Program-made: the position numbers and the translations under genes
Part shown: positions 29,010-36,934 of the stretch, piece after piece
Position numbering within the stretch: the first letter of the stretch is position 1
How the letters are laid out: each line of letters begins with the position of its first letter
Assembly (NCBI RefSeq): GCF_015207985.1
Contig: NZ_JADEVV010000018.1
Location: 1-64,000, forward strand
Length of the DNA: 64,000 bases
Origin: Synechocystis salina LEGE 00031
GTDB taxonomy: Bacteria; Cyanobacteriota; Cyanobacteriia; Cyanobacteriales; Microcystaceae
Reading direction: 5' to 3'
Notes under the pieces: model-generated
What the model saw: the letters and a program-made list of their open reading frames with translations, nothing else
Databases searched by the model: none
Told to the model about the DNA's origin: nothing

Positions 29010-29069
29010 GGGACTCGGTTCCTATGGGGATAGCCGACTTTTAACATCATCGCTATGGAACCGGGTCCC
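29010..29069. repeat. long imperfect hairpin
   Basis: GGGACTCGGTTCC (29010-29022) and GGAACCGGGTCCC (29057-29069) pair at 12 of 13 positions, and inner ATAGC/GCTAT pairs extend the stem to ~18 bp with a one-sided bulge. It lies ~75 bp after the map stop. It may be a terminator-like element, a MITE remnant or an IS end; no T-tract follows on the plus strand. Confidence 0.5.
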
Positions 29070-29320
29070 TTGGCCTATCTAGCCCTTTCCCTAAGTTTTT
29101 ATCATTGGGGGTGGCGCGACAACGTTATGAACGATTGGTATGAAAAGTCATTGCAGCAGACTCTTGAGGGCAAATTTACCATCTCTGGTTCAGTCTCGAA
29201 AGTCTTTACCAATAGTCGGTTGAAGCCGTAAAAGGGGCCAACAGATACTCTTCAATAAAATCCCGCCTGATTAGTGGCTGCCTGTATTTGGAAGTTTTCG
29301 AAGACTTCTGAAAATATCAT

Positions 29321-29351
29321 AAGAATCTGATAAATTACGAGAAGAATCTGA
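29321..29351 (+). promoter_or_regulatory. tandem AAGAATCTGA repeat, candidate AraC-type operator (site A)
   Basis: AAGAATCTGA occurs at 29321-29330 and 29342-29351, spaced exactly 21 bp, with a weaker copy AAGACTTCTGA at 29301. The ~48 bp starting at 29342 is strongly similar to the ~48 bp starting at 39789 after the AraC gene, including GAACTCA and a TACACT/TATACT -10-like word. Two direct repeats two helical turns apart next to a -35 region are typical of AraC activation sites. Confidence 0.6.
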
Positions 29352-29402
29352 AAGAATTTGAGAATTGGAACTCATTACACTCAAGTTAATTACACCCTTA
29401 TC

Positions 29403-29534
29403 TCTTCGCAAACCGCGTTAGGTCGAGTGGGTGTTCCTGATGATATTGGCGGGGAGATCGCATCTTTACTCTCCGAAGATAAACGCTGGGTAAATGCTCA
29501 GAGAATTGAAGTCTCTGGCGACATGTTCCTTTAA
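29403..29534 (+). pseudogene. C-terminal remnant of a short-chain dehydrogenase
   Basis: This frame reads SQTALGRVGVPDDIGGEIAS and LLSEDKRWVNAQRIEVSGDM, ending MFL-stop. It is the usual C-terminus of classical SDRs, which end in (G)RxGxPxDI...W.nGQ.i.v.GG. The upstream ~200 codons are absent. It sits between the tandem motif and the intact SDR gene, so a first SDR gene next to this promoter was probably deleted internally. Confidence 0.6.
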
Positions 29535-29583
29535 TTCACACTGACTAAAACCCAAGGAAACTCAAACAAAAGGAAAACTCACC

Positions 29584-30318
29584 ATGTTGAATGTAGAAAA
29601 CAAAGTAATTGCTATTACTGGAGCCAGTAGCGGTATCGGTGAAACCACCGCAAAACTGCTCGCCCAAAATGGCGCAAAAGTCCTTTTAGGGGCACGGCGG
29701 ACAGACAGGCTGGAGAAGCTAGTCGAGCAAATTCATGCCTCCGGTGGCACAGCAGAATTTAAAGCAGTCGATGTCACTGATCGCGAAAATGTGAAAGCAT
29801 TTGTTGAGTTTGCCAAAGACAAATTTAACCGCGTTGATGTCATCTTTAACAATGCAGGCGTAATGCCCCTATCGCCAATGAATGCCCTGAAAATCGAGGA
29901 ATGGGACAACATGATTAATGTGAATATTCGGGGCGTATTGAATGGTATTGCAGCGGGACTGCCAATTATGGAGGCGCAAGGGGGTGGTCAAATCATCAAT
30001 ACGGCGTCCATTGGTGCCCATGTGGTAGTACCCACTGCGGCAGTCTACTGTGCAACCAAGTATGCGGTTTGGGCAATTTCTGAAGGACTGCGGCAGGAAT
30101 CACAAAATATTCGCGTTACTACTATTTCTCCGGGTGTCGTTGATACTGAGCTTGGCTCTGATATCACCGATGAGTCATCCAAAGGCTTGTTAGAAGAACT
30201 TCGCAAAACTGCCCTTACCTCAGAGGCGATCGCGAGAGCAGTGCTGTACGCCGTATCCCAACCCGATGACGTTGACGTGAATGAAATCGTAGTCCGACCG
30301 ACGGCCAGTGCGTTCTGA
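29584..30318 (+). CDS. short-chain dehydrogenase/reductase
   Basis: The 244-residue classical SDR has the cofactor motif TGASSGIG (12-19), NNAG (89-92) and catalytic Asn114, Ser142, Tyr155 and Lys159 (YCATK). ARRTDR after the second beta strand suggests NADP(H). Family members oxidise alcohols or reduce carbonyls; the substrate is unknown. It has AAGGAAA-type sequence before the ATG and lies downstream of tandem site A, so it may be controlled by the island's AraC regulator (inference). An SDR relic directly precedes it. Confidence 0.9.
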   Translation: MLNVENKVIAITGASSGIGETTAKLLAQNGAKVLLGARRTDRLEKLVEQIHASGGTAEFKAVDVTDRENVKAFVEFAKDKFNRVDVIFNNAGVMPLSPMNALKIEEWDNMINVNIRGVLNGIAAGLPIMEAQGGGQIINTASIGAHVVVPTAAVYCATKYAVWAISEGLRQESQNIRVTTISPGVVDTELGSDITDESSKGLLEELRKTALTSEAIARAVLYAVSQPDDVDVNEIVVRPTASAF

Positions 30319-30441
30319 AGGGAATCGGCCAAAGCATAGGAGCGTTATCACCAACACAAAGGACATTGTCGTAATGATGACTGACCTGTACGGAAAGTAT
30401 ATAAACAGCGCCTAACAATCCCATTGACAGTGTCTGTTGCG

Positions 30442-30457
30442 GGGGTGACCTCACCCC
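30442..30457 (+). terminator. GC-rich hairpin downstream of the SDR gene
   Basis: GGGGTG-ACCT-CACCCC forms a strong 6-7 bp stem ~125 bp after the SDR stop. No T-run follows, so intrinsic termination is uncertain. Confidence 0.3.
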
Positions 30458-30589
30458 TGCCGACTGTGGCGGAGTCTCTCAGATGTCATTCCCTGGCCAG
30501 CATTTCCAGAGTTTGATTAGCTACTGGCTCAAATTCAACGTGCTGATTAGCAAACAGCCCCTTGTCGAAAGTGTCACCAAGCGCTATAT

Positions 30590-30604
30590 TGTCACTTAGT
30601 GACA
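30590..30604. promoter_or_regulatory. perfect palindrome, candidate TetR operator
   Basis: TGTCAC-TTA-GTGACA is a perfect 15-bp dyad ~45 bp before the TetR-family start, with another GTGTCAC half-site at 30571. Size and position fit an autoregulatory TetR operator. It also argues against starting the protein at 30562. Confidence 0.55.
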
Positions 30605-30648
30605 GATTTCTAAGGGAAAGACTGCTGTGTGGGGGCGCTACCAACGAT

Positions 30649-31296
30649 ATGACAAAGAATGAGCACAGGCCAGGAGGAATGAGTGAGCAGCGGCAGCGGC
30701 GGATACGTCTGGAGATTTCGCGGGAGGCGGCGCGTTTGTTCTGGGAGCAAGGCGTCGCTGCCACGACCGGCGAGCAAATCGCTGCTGCAGTGGGTCTCTC
30801 GGTGCGCACCCTCTGGCGGTACTTTCGCAATAAGGGGAGCTGTGTCGAGCCGGTCTTGGCGCAGGATGGCGAGGAGTTTGTGGCGCTATTGCGCCGCTGG
30901 CCTCGCGACGTCTCCCTCGAAGATCACCTCGTCGAGTGGGCCAAGAATCGTACTAAAGATTCCGATCAGCAGTCCTTTGATGAGGCTGTAATTAAGATGA
31001 CCGTACTAGCCGAAAAAGAGCCGGATCTGCGGACGGCCTGGCTGATGACCAACGACCAAATAGAGCGCGCTCTGGTCGATATCATCGCAGACCGGCTGCG
31101 GCGATCGCCTGACGATCTCGAGGTGCGACTGCACGCCGCAGCAGCCACCGCAGTCGTGCGCGTTATCAGTGAAGACGTCAGTGCGGCCCTGATGGCAGGA
31201 GCCGATCCCACCTCGCTTGGCAACACGCTTAGGCAGATGGCCCGCGCCGTGCATACAGCTACAGGTGGGGCGGTCGGCGATCCTGTCGATCCCTAA
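30649..31296 (+). CDS. TetR-family transcriptional regulator
   Basis: The N-terminal ~55 residues form the TetR helix-turn-helix (AARLFWEQGVAATTGEQIAA, then LSVRTLWRYFRNKG). The rest is an alpha-helical ligand domain with no identifiable effector. ATG at 30649 gives 215 residues; ATG at 30679 is also possible, but its AGGAGG is only one base away. The coding sequence is GC-rich compared with core genes, suggesting transfer. It lies 45 bp ahead of the broken CPBP gene and may have controlled the protease/peptidase genes that follow. Confidence 0.85.
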   Translation: MTKNEHRPGGMSEQRQRRIRLEISREAARLFWEQGVAATTGEQIAAAVGLSVRTLWRYFRNKGSCVEPVLAQDGEEFVALLRRWPRDVSLEDHLVEWAKNRTKDSDQQSFDEAVIKMTVLAEKEPDLRTAWLMTNDQIERALVDIIADRLRRSPDDLEVRLHAAAATAVVRVISEDVSAALMAGADPTSLGNTLRQMARAVHTATGGAVGDPVDP

Positions 31297-31340
31297 ACCA
31301 ATGAGCAATTGAAGTCAGCAACAAGAGTAAAAGAACGGAG

Positions 31341-32153
31341 ATGAAGATACAAAATACCGAAAGAACGCAGGGAATCATCGCAGACGCGAAAAAAGTTACC
31401 TACGTGGAGGCTGCCCGGTGGGGTAAGCATCGGGGGTGGCGGTATGTTCTGGGGCTGATGATCATCCTCTTTGCGTGGCTGATAGTCGGCAGTGGTGCTA
31501 ACGTACTAGCTGCGTTCACGCTCGGCGGCCAGGCAGACACCTCGGGGCTCGGGCTTGTGGAATACTACCTGTTTGTCATGGCGAGTTTCCTGTGCTTCTT
31601 CGCGGGGGTCCTTATCGCTGTCTCCCTCGTCCACCGCCGCTCCCCCGGACACTCGTCACAGCGCGGCAGCGGATAGACTGGCATCGGGTCGGTCATGGAT
31701 TCGTGGCGTGGTTTGTGCCGTACTGCCAGATCGGTGGGCTGGGACAGTATCTGTTCTACCCGGATACCTTCTCCTTCAACTCCGGCCTCACAGCATTTGC
31801 GCTTTTTGTGCCGCTGGCGCTCGTTCTCACCGCGATTCAGACGACAACTGAGGAGCTTTTCTTTCGCGGATACATCGTGCAGGGCGCGAGCCCCATCTGG
31901 AGCAACCGCGTTTTTCTGGCGATCGTGTCAGCCGTTATCTTTACTCGCTATCGGCGTACACTTCGCGAACAACATCGGCGGGTCACTCCTGTTCAACATC
32001 ACTGAAAGTGCCTTGCCCTCACCCGCTCTGTTCACCATCAGCGAATATCACGCCACCTACGGGGCGCTAGCGGTGCTGGTTGCAGTACTCATATTTCTGG
32101 CGATCGCCTACAAGGTGTTCAAACGCGATAAGGCATCCGAACTCGTTTCCTAA
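31341..32153 (+). pseudogene. CPBP-family intramembrane protease, broken by two frameshifts
   Basis: Three overlapping frames give one family protein. Frame one supplies the first membrane segments (YVLGLMIILFAWLIVGSG); a shift near 31630-31645 leads to the frame with the glutamate motif TTEELFFRGYIVQ; a second shift near 31940-31950 leads to LLAIGVHFANNIGGSLLFN and the C-terminus. EExxxR plus a His/Asn helix is the active-site plan of CPBP (Rce1/Abi-like) proteases. Two independent shifts suggest a dead gene unless they are sequence errors. Confidence 0.75.
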
Positions 32154-32192
32154 AGCCATTGGAGTGGTCGTTGGTAATCTCGTCAGTTCGTA

Positions 32193-32273
32193 AAACCATC
32201 AGCAAACGACATCGTCGCTGACTACATCATCGACCTCGAACTGCCCGATGAAGGGGCGACCTGCACCGTATAA
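32193..32273 (+). pseudogene. C-terminal tail of a deleted TAP-like peptidase
   Basis: The frame reads ANDIVADYIIDLELPDEGAT then CTV-stop. It matches the last residues of the intact TAP-like protein 2.5 kb downstream (NAIVANYLIDLELPAEGDRC). Only ~27 codons survive. It follows a CPBP gene and precedes another CPBP gene, implying a former CPBP-TAP tandem. Confidence 0.65.
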
Positions 32274-32328
32274 CCACACGATCGCAAAGGCTTGAAAACA
32301 ATTCTGGAATGACGTTGAGGATAGAGTT

Positions 32329-33069
32329 ATGGCTAAGCATAAGAACGCTAGGCTGCGACTGTTTGGGCTGCTGTGGTTGGCAGGCATGGCTGGGGTGATG
32401 TCCCTGGGGTTGCTGCCTTTGCCCTTGCTCCCAGAGGGTGCCCCACCTGCCGCCGTGGTCAGACTGCTGGTGCTGGTACAGCCCACGGTTTTGCTGTCGG
32501 TGGCGGTGCTGATAGGCGTGCTCTTGGCCCACCGGCTAGGGCTGATGGCACCGGGGGCAGAGGCGCTGGCTATGGGGCGATCGTGGCGGCAAGCCATGGT
32601 TCCTCAACTGCTGCCCGGCGTGGTGGGTGGGTTGATCAGCGGCGGACTACTGACGGCGATCGCCCTGCTGTCTCGCCCGCTGCTGCCACCAGCCTACGAG
32701 ACGGCTGAGCCCACGCCACTGCTAGTGCGGTTTCTCTACGGCGGTATCACCGAAGAAATTTTGATCCGCTGGGGACTGATGACGCTGCTGCTATGGCTGG
32801 GCTGGCGATTTGGGCAGCAGCGCCAGGGTAAACCCCAGACCCGATGGGTGGTCGTCGCCATTGCCGTCTCCTCCCTAGTGTTTGCTATGGCCCACTTGCC
32901 CGCTGCGATCGCCCTAGAACTGCCGTTAACCCCACCACTACTAGGGTTCTTGCTGATCCAAAATTCTTTGTTTGCAGGGGTTGCGGGGTATTTGTTCTGG
33001 CGTTACGGGTTAGAAACCGCCATGATCGCCCACCTGACGGTTCATGCCGTGCTGGCCCTCGTCGGCTGA
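32329..33069 (+). CDS. CPBP-family intramembrane metalloprotease
   Basis: The 246-residue polytopic protein has the CPBP active-site motifs: GGITEEILIRWG (EExxxR), a His in FAMAHLPAA, and AMIAHLTVHAVLALVG at the end. Members include eukaryotic Rce1 and bacterial Abi proteins; in bacteria they have been tied to bacteriocin self-immunity and membrane protein processing. The target here is unknown. The sequence is GC-rich. It stands between the TAP tail and the intact TAP-like peptidase and is the intact counterpart of the broken CPBP copy upstream. Confidence 0.85.
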   Translation: MAKHKNARLRLFGLLWLAGMAGVMSLGLLPLPLLPEGAPPAAVVRLLVLVQPTVLLSVAVLIGVLLAHRLGLMAPGAEALAMGRSWRQAMVPQLLPGVVGGLISGGLLTAIALLSRPLLPPAYETAEPTPLLVRFLYGGITEEILIRWGLMTLLLWLGWRFGQQRQGKPQTRWVVVAIAVSSLVFAMAHLPAAIALELPLTPPLLGFLLIQNSLFAGVAGYLFWRYGLETAMIAHLTVHAVLALVG

Positions 33070-33235
33070 GGCATCTTCTGGCGACCGGATAGGGGGACCG
33101 GCACCAGGCACCCTGCCAGATGGGCTGGATGGCAAAGCGTTCACCATTATGTCTCAAATTTCTTCTAACAGCTCACGAAATCGTGACCGACTCACGTACG
33201 ACTCAAGACCAACAGCTTCCATTAGGAGGAGAATT

Positions 33236-34795
33236 ATGCGCGTTCCCAAGACCTACGTCAGGCGCTTGTTAACAGGCACAGTAGTGATGTTGCTTGTCCT
33301 CGCTGGGGCACCTGCCGCATTGACACAGTCTGCCCAAGAGCCAGCGGCGGGACTGGAGCGATTCTACAACCAGGAGCTGACGTTCGGCTCCTGCGAAAGC
33401 TTTGCGACTAATGCGACCGAGACAGAAGTGTACGTTGATCCATTTGAATGCGGTCGCCTGGAGGTACCGCTAGATTACGACGAACCTGAGGGTGAGACCA
33501 TGCAAATCGCGGTCTTGCGCCTGCCCGTCCAAGGTGAGCCGATCCGCTGGCTCGGCTCTCTGATGCTCAATCCTGGCGGGCCTGGAGGCTCGGGCACGAT
33601 TCAAACCCCCTTCACTGCAGTGGCTCTGAAGGAGACTCCCATGGTTCAAAGGTTCGACTTGGTTGGGTTCGATCCTCGCGGGGTTGGAGCCTCGACCCCG
33701 GCCATCAACTGCTTCACCGACGAAGAGAACGACCGGGGCGAGAACCAGACGACGTTGTTGGGTACGTCGGGAGAATGGAGTGCCGACGACACCCGCGAGT
33801 TGATGGAGAAGTGCGCCAATGGGTCGGGTGGTGAGCAGGTGCTTGCCGCCGTTGGCACCCGCAATGTAGCCAGGGACATGGACGTGCTCCGCGCCGCCCT
33901 CGGCGACGAAAAGCTGACCTTCCTGGGGCGAAGCTACGGCACCCGATTGGGCGCGGTCTACGCTGAGATGTTCCCGCAGAACGTCCGGGCGATGGTTCTC
34001 GACGGTGCGCTCGACCCTCGGCAGGGCAGCGCGGAGCGCCGTTTAGCGCTCCATGCCGCGTTCCAGCGCTCGTTCGAGCTGATGGCCGAGTTCTGTGCCC
34101 AGAGCTCAGACTGTCCGCTGGGCACCGACCCCGAGCAGGCCACCGCTGTGTTCCAAGATCTGTTCCAGCCGCTGATCGATAACCCCGTGCCAGCGGGCGA
34201 GGGGCGCACCCTGGATTTTTTGTATGGCACTGGCAGCGTCCTCGGGGCGCTCTACAATGCCGAGGCGTGGCCGCGAATTATTGACGGCATCGCCCAGCTC
34301 AAAAACGAGGGCCGAGGCGACAAACTCCTCGCTCTCAGTGACGACTTTATCGTTGAAGGGTTGGAGAGCAACTTGGTCGATGCCCAGCTCGCCATCAACT
34401 GTAACGACGAGGAGCGCCGCACCCCTGGGCAGGAGGCAGAACTGCGCCGCCAGATCTTCGACGTTAACCCTTTTCTTGATACCGGACGATCCGTCGAAGG
34501 TGTCACCCGCGACGCCTGCGAGTTCTGGCCCAGTGAACCGACCCTTGGCTTTCCCCATGCTCAGAATGTTGAGGGCTTACCCGACACGCTGATTATCTCC
34601 ATCACTGGTGACCCGGCCACCCCCTACGCTGCTGGAGCCAGTCTAGCCGAGTCGCTCGGCGGTACCTTGCTCACCGTCGAGGGAGAGCAGCACACCATCG
34701 CTATGGATGGCACCAGCCCCTGCGTCAATGCGATCGTCGCCAACTACCTGATCGACCTTGAACTCCCAGCAGAGGGCGATCGCTGCGTCCTCTAG
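33236..34795 (+). CDS. secreted TAP-like alpha/beta-hydrolase (tripeptidyl aminopeptidase family)
   Basis: A 519-residue protein preceded by an ideal ribosome site (AGGAGGAG, 6 bp before ATG 33236), so the frame further upstream is not coding. A signal peptide (RRLLTGTVVMLLVLAGAPAA) is followed by an alpha/beta-hydrolase fold: oxyanion-loop NPGGPGGSG (112-120), DPRGVG (146-151), nucleophile elbow GRSYG with Ser233, and near the C-terminus GEQHTIAMDG with the catalytic His. The closest-known architecture is that of Streptomyces tripeptidyl aminopeptidases and SlpD/E-type exported peptidases. The GC-rich sequence suggests transfer from a high-GC donor. Confidence 0.85.
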   Translation: MRVPKTYVRRLLTGTVVMLLVLAGAPAALTQSAQEPAAGLERFYNQELTFGSCESFATNATETEVYVDPFECGRLEVPLDYDEPEGETMQIAVLRLPVQGEPIRWLGSLMLNPGGPGGSGTIQTPFTAVALKETPMVQRFDLVGFDPRGVGASTPAINCFTDEENDRGENQTTLLGTSGEWSADDTRELMEKCANGSGGEQVLAAVGTRNVARDMDVLRAALGDEKLTFLGRSYGTRLGAVYAEMFPQNVRAMVLDGALDPRQGSAERRLALHAAFQRSFELMAEFCAQSSDCPLGTDPEQATAVFQDLFQPLIDNPVPAGEGRTLDFLYGTGSVLGALYNAEAWPRIIDGIAQLKNEGRGDKLLALSDDFIVEGLESNLVDAQLAINCNDEERRTPGQEAELRRQIFDVNPFLDTGRSVEGVTRDACEFWPSEPTLGFPHAQNVEGLPDTLIISITGDPATPYAAGASLAESLGGTLLTVEGEQHTIAMDGTSPCVNAIVANYLIDLELPAEGDRCVL

Positions 34796-34918
34796 CCCCC
34801 ATCGCCAAAACCAAGGATTTAGAAATTCCTTATTTGCATCATCGACAGTGCTGCTCTACGCGGCAGTTATCACTCTTGAGCATCACTGCATCCATCACCA
34901 AACATTGGAACTAAAAAC

Positions 34919-35599
34919 ATGTCACGCAAAGCGATCGCCAAAAAGCGCCTTATTCACCTGAAGCATGGAGTAAGACATATCCGCTTGCTTCGCAAACCCT
35001 TCCAGATCATTCGCGCCAATTTTCGCGCCTATCTCATTATCAACGCCATTTTGTATGGCTTGGTCTTCACTGGGATGGTAGCGGCGATGCTCTTCCCCAA
35101 CCTGAGCGCAACTCGGGTAGCCATCCTAGAAGACAACGGAACGGCGGATCTTGTTCGATCTCTATTCAATAACCCCTGGCTTTTCGCGCTGACTATCCTG
35201 GGAGTCAACGTCATGACCGGCGCGCTGCGGATCGTGCTCCCTTCGCTGCTCGTTCCCTTCACTGGCATTGCCATATTTGCGTATAAAGCATTCACTTTAG
35301 GTTTAGCCATGGCCCCGTCTACCAAGGTTATGGCGGTGGCACTGATCCCGCACTCGCTGACGATACTCATCGAATTCCAAGCCTACGCCCTCTTGATGTT
35401 TGGCGCATACATCCTTGGTCGGTCTTGGGTTCGCCCCGCCACCATTGATGCTCGGAACCATCGTCAGGGTTACGTCCGTGGGCTGCAACAGCTCGGTTGG
35501 CTGAGCCTGGCCACGCTCCCACTGTTCATCATCGGCGCGATCTGGGAGGCGTTCTCGCTCCGCTACCTGGTTCCTCCGCTAACCCAATGGTTGTTGTAG
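34919..35599 (+). CDS. SpoIIM-like (stage II sporulation protein M family) membrane protein
   Basis: A 226-residue protein with about five membrane helices. The arrangement of a long first helix (YLIINAILYGLVFTGMVAAM), a central hydrophobic pair, and IPHSLTILIEFQAYALLMFG resembles the SpoIIM/DUF95 family, whose conserved core is a PHGxxEL-type stretch. Outside sporulating bacteria the function is unknown. No sporulation context exists here. The family call is moderate; polytopic membrane protein is certain. Confidence 0.6.
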   Translation: MSRKAIAKKRLIHLKHGVRHIRLLRKPFQIIRANFRAYLIINAILYGLVFTGMVAAMLFPNLSATRVAILEDNGTADLVRSLFNNPWLFALTILGVNVMTGALRIVLPSLLVPFTGIAIFAYKAFTLGLAMAPSTKVMAVALIPHSLTILIEFQAYALLMFGAYILGRSWVRPATIDARNHRQGYVRGLQQLGWLSLATLPLFIIGAIWEAFSLRYLVPPLTQWLL

Positions 35600-35659
35600 C
35601 CCTAAACAAACCCAATCATGATGGTTTCTTGAATCGATTGTCAGCTCTGCAATTTTAAG

Positions 35660-35959
35660 ATGGTGAATCAAATGATTAAGTACAAAGATTTTGCGCCTCG
35701 AATTACTGAACGGGGACCCCTAGGCGGACCTTCCGAGTATGAATCTTTCTCGGAGGTTGTGAGTTCTGTCAATCATTGAATTGAAAGTACAAAAATACGG
35801 ATAAGCGATATTGAAACTGTTGTTTTACCCGATCAAATCGAAGGCACTGGCGATGGTGACTACGGAGTGAAGACCAGCAATGCTTTCTACCCAGTGATGA
35901 TCAGTCAGGGGCTTGCAATCAATTACTTTCAATGTGTGCGTGTTTGGTACAGAGAATAA
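35660..35959 (+). pseudogene. small conserved soluble protein interrupted by an in-frame TGA
   Basis: A 99-codon frame starts MVNQMIKYKDFAPRITERGP, has TGA at codon 40 (35777-35779), and continues without other stops to IRISDIETVVLPDQIEGTGD and YFQCVRVWYRE. Both halves match a small conserved protein type I recognise (KDF.P..L...EY.SF.EV...N.WI...ETVVLP...FIRVWY), where the stop position is Trp in WIE. TGG to TGA is one substitution. It is a fresh nonsense mutation, or UGA readthrough; no evidence favours recoding. Confidence 0.55.
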
Positions 35960-35979
35960 GCTTCACCGGAGAAGAAACA

Positions 35980-36351
35980 ATGAAACGATCTACCTTGTTT
36001 ACTTTCCTGTATCTTGCGCTGGGAGTTTGTCTGACGGCGATCTCGTTTGGATACTCAAACCTGCCTTCGGGCCTTCAAACCAGCTTGTTGATCAATGCAG
36101 GAGCGTCCTACATCGCTTGTATTTTCAATCCATTTTTGCGGGAGAGGACAATCCGCTTCTATCGCAGCCGCAATTCATCGGTCATCCTATCCTCGTTGGT
36201 GATTGGATTCACTATTATTGGGATGATTTGGGAGGTTCAAAGTCAGAACTGGGCGATGGAGGCTTTTTTAGGATCGTTTTCGCGGCTAATCATTGTTTTA
36301 CTGTTTGCTGAAAACATTGTGATTATAAGGCAAGTGAATTTTGAAAACTAG
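35980..36351 (+). CDS. small membrane protein of unknown function
   Basis: From ATG 35980 (MKRSTLFTFLYLALGVCLTA) 123 residues form four hydrophobic helices. The start follows AAGAAACA spacing; the upstream frame from 35932 runs through the previous gene's tail and is not coding. The gene starts ~20 bp after the TGA-interrupted gene, so they may share a transcript. I recognise no family or catalytic motif. Confidence 0.55.
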   Translation: MKRSTLFTFLYLALGVCLTAISFGYSNLPSGLQTSLLINAGASYIACIFNPFLRERTIRFYRSRNSSVILSSLVIGFTIIGMIWEVQSQNWAMEAFLGSFSRLIIVLLFAENIVIIRQVNFEN

Positions 36352-36451
36352 AAACTGTTTGCAAACGCTTGTTGAGTGGTTTCTACCTTCCACATTTGCT
36401 TGTTGTTGGCGAGCCTTCGTAGCATCAAAAGTATCAAGAGTAAAATCAACC

Positions 36452-36799
36452 ATGTTCAAGCGATTCTCTAAAGTTTCTATCCTGTTAGTCACAGCTACAG
36501 CATTGGTGATGGTTTGTTTACAATCTCTTCGGGCAAATCCTGCCCTATCTGAGATACCAGATTTAGGCTCCTCAAATCAGTCAACACTGGTTTCAACAGC
36601 CGCTCTCCCCCCTGACCTTGTCCCGGCTATTTTAGGCGGTAGACCTGTTTATGTACTGTATATGACCAGAGCCGAAGATACGGTTCTCATCCGTTGTTAT
36701 CCCGGTTATGAACCTACGATCGCCGTTCGAGCGATGGGAAGTAATCCCAATGCCAACACCCAAAAAGAAGGCGTTATGAAGTGCCGCCCTTCTGCTTAG
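36452..36799 (+). CDS. small exported protein of unknown function
   Basis: A 115-residue protein with a signal peptide (KVSILLVTATALVMVCLQSL then RANPALSE). The mature part contains GGRPVYVLYMTRAEDTVLIR, CYPGYEPTIAVRAMGSN and a second Cys near the end (MKCRPSA); a disulfide is possible. I start at ATG 36452 since the longer frame from 36341 overlaps the previous gene. No family recognised. Confidence 0.5.
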   Translation: MFKRFSKVSILLVTATALVMVCLQSLRANPALSEIPDLGSSNQSTLVSTAALPPDLVPAILGGRPVYVLYMTRAEDTVLIRCYPGYEPTIAVRAMGSNPNANTQKEGVMKCRPSA

Positions 36800-36934
36800 A
36801 ACTGATGCGACAAATTTGCTCTGGTATTGCTACAGGCACATGGACAGAAGCTGCTTAAGATCGCAACCAATAGGGTGAGCACTGCCCACAAAACTTTAAA
36901 GCTTAACTACAACACACTCATCAGGAGGTTTTCA

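Larger units (their letters stand above)
28936..29583. other. intergenic region with hairpin, SDR relic and tandem motif
   Basis: About 650 bp after map. It contains a long imperfect hairpin (29010-29069), a 58-codon frame of unknown worth (29055-29231), a tandem AAGAATCTGA motif (29321-29351) with a promoter-like stretch, and the last ~43 codons of an SDR gene (29403-29534). It looks like a deletion scar within the island. Confidence 0.6.

Noticed and set aside
30486-30830. Minus-strand frame opposite the TetR gene
   Set aside because: Most of it is antisense to the TetR HTH region; only the last ~30 residues look protein-like, which is too little to call.
33044-33235. N-terminal extension of the TAP-like peptidase frame
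   Set aside because: AGGAGGAG directly precedes ATG 33236, a signal peptide starts there, and the extension overlaps the end of the CPBP gene.
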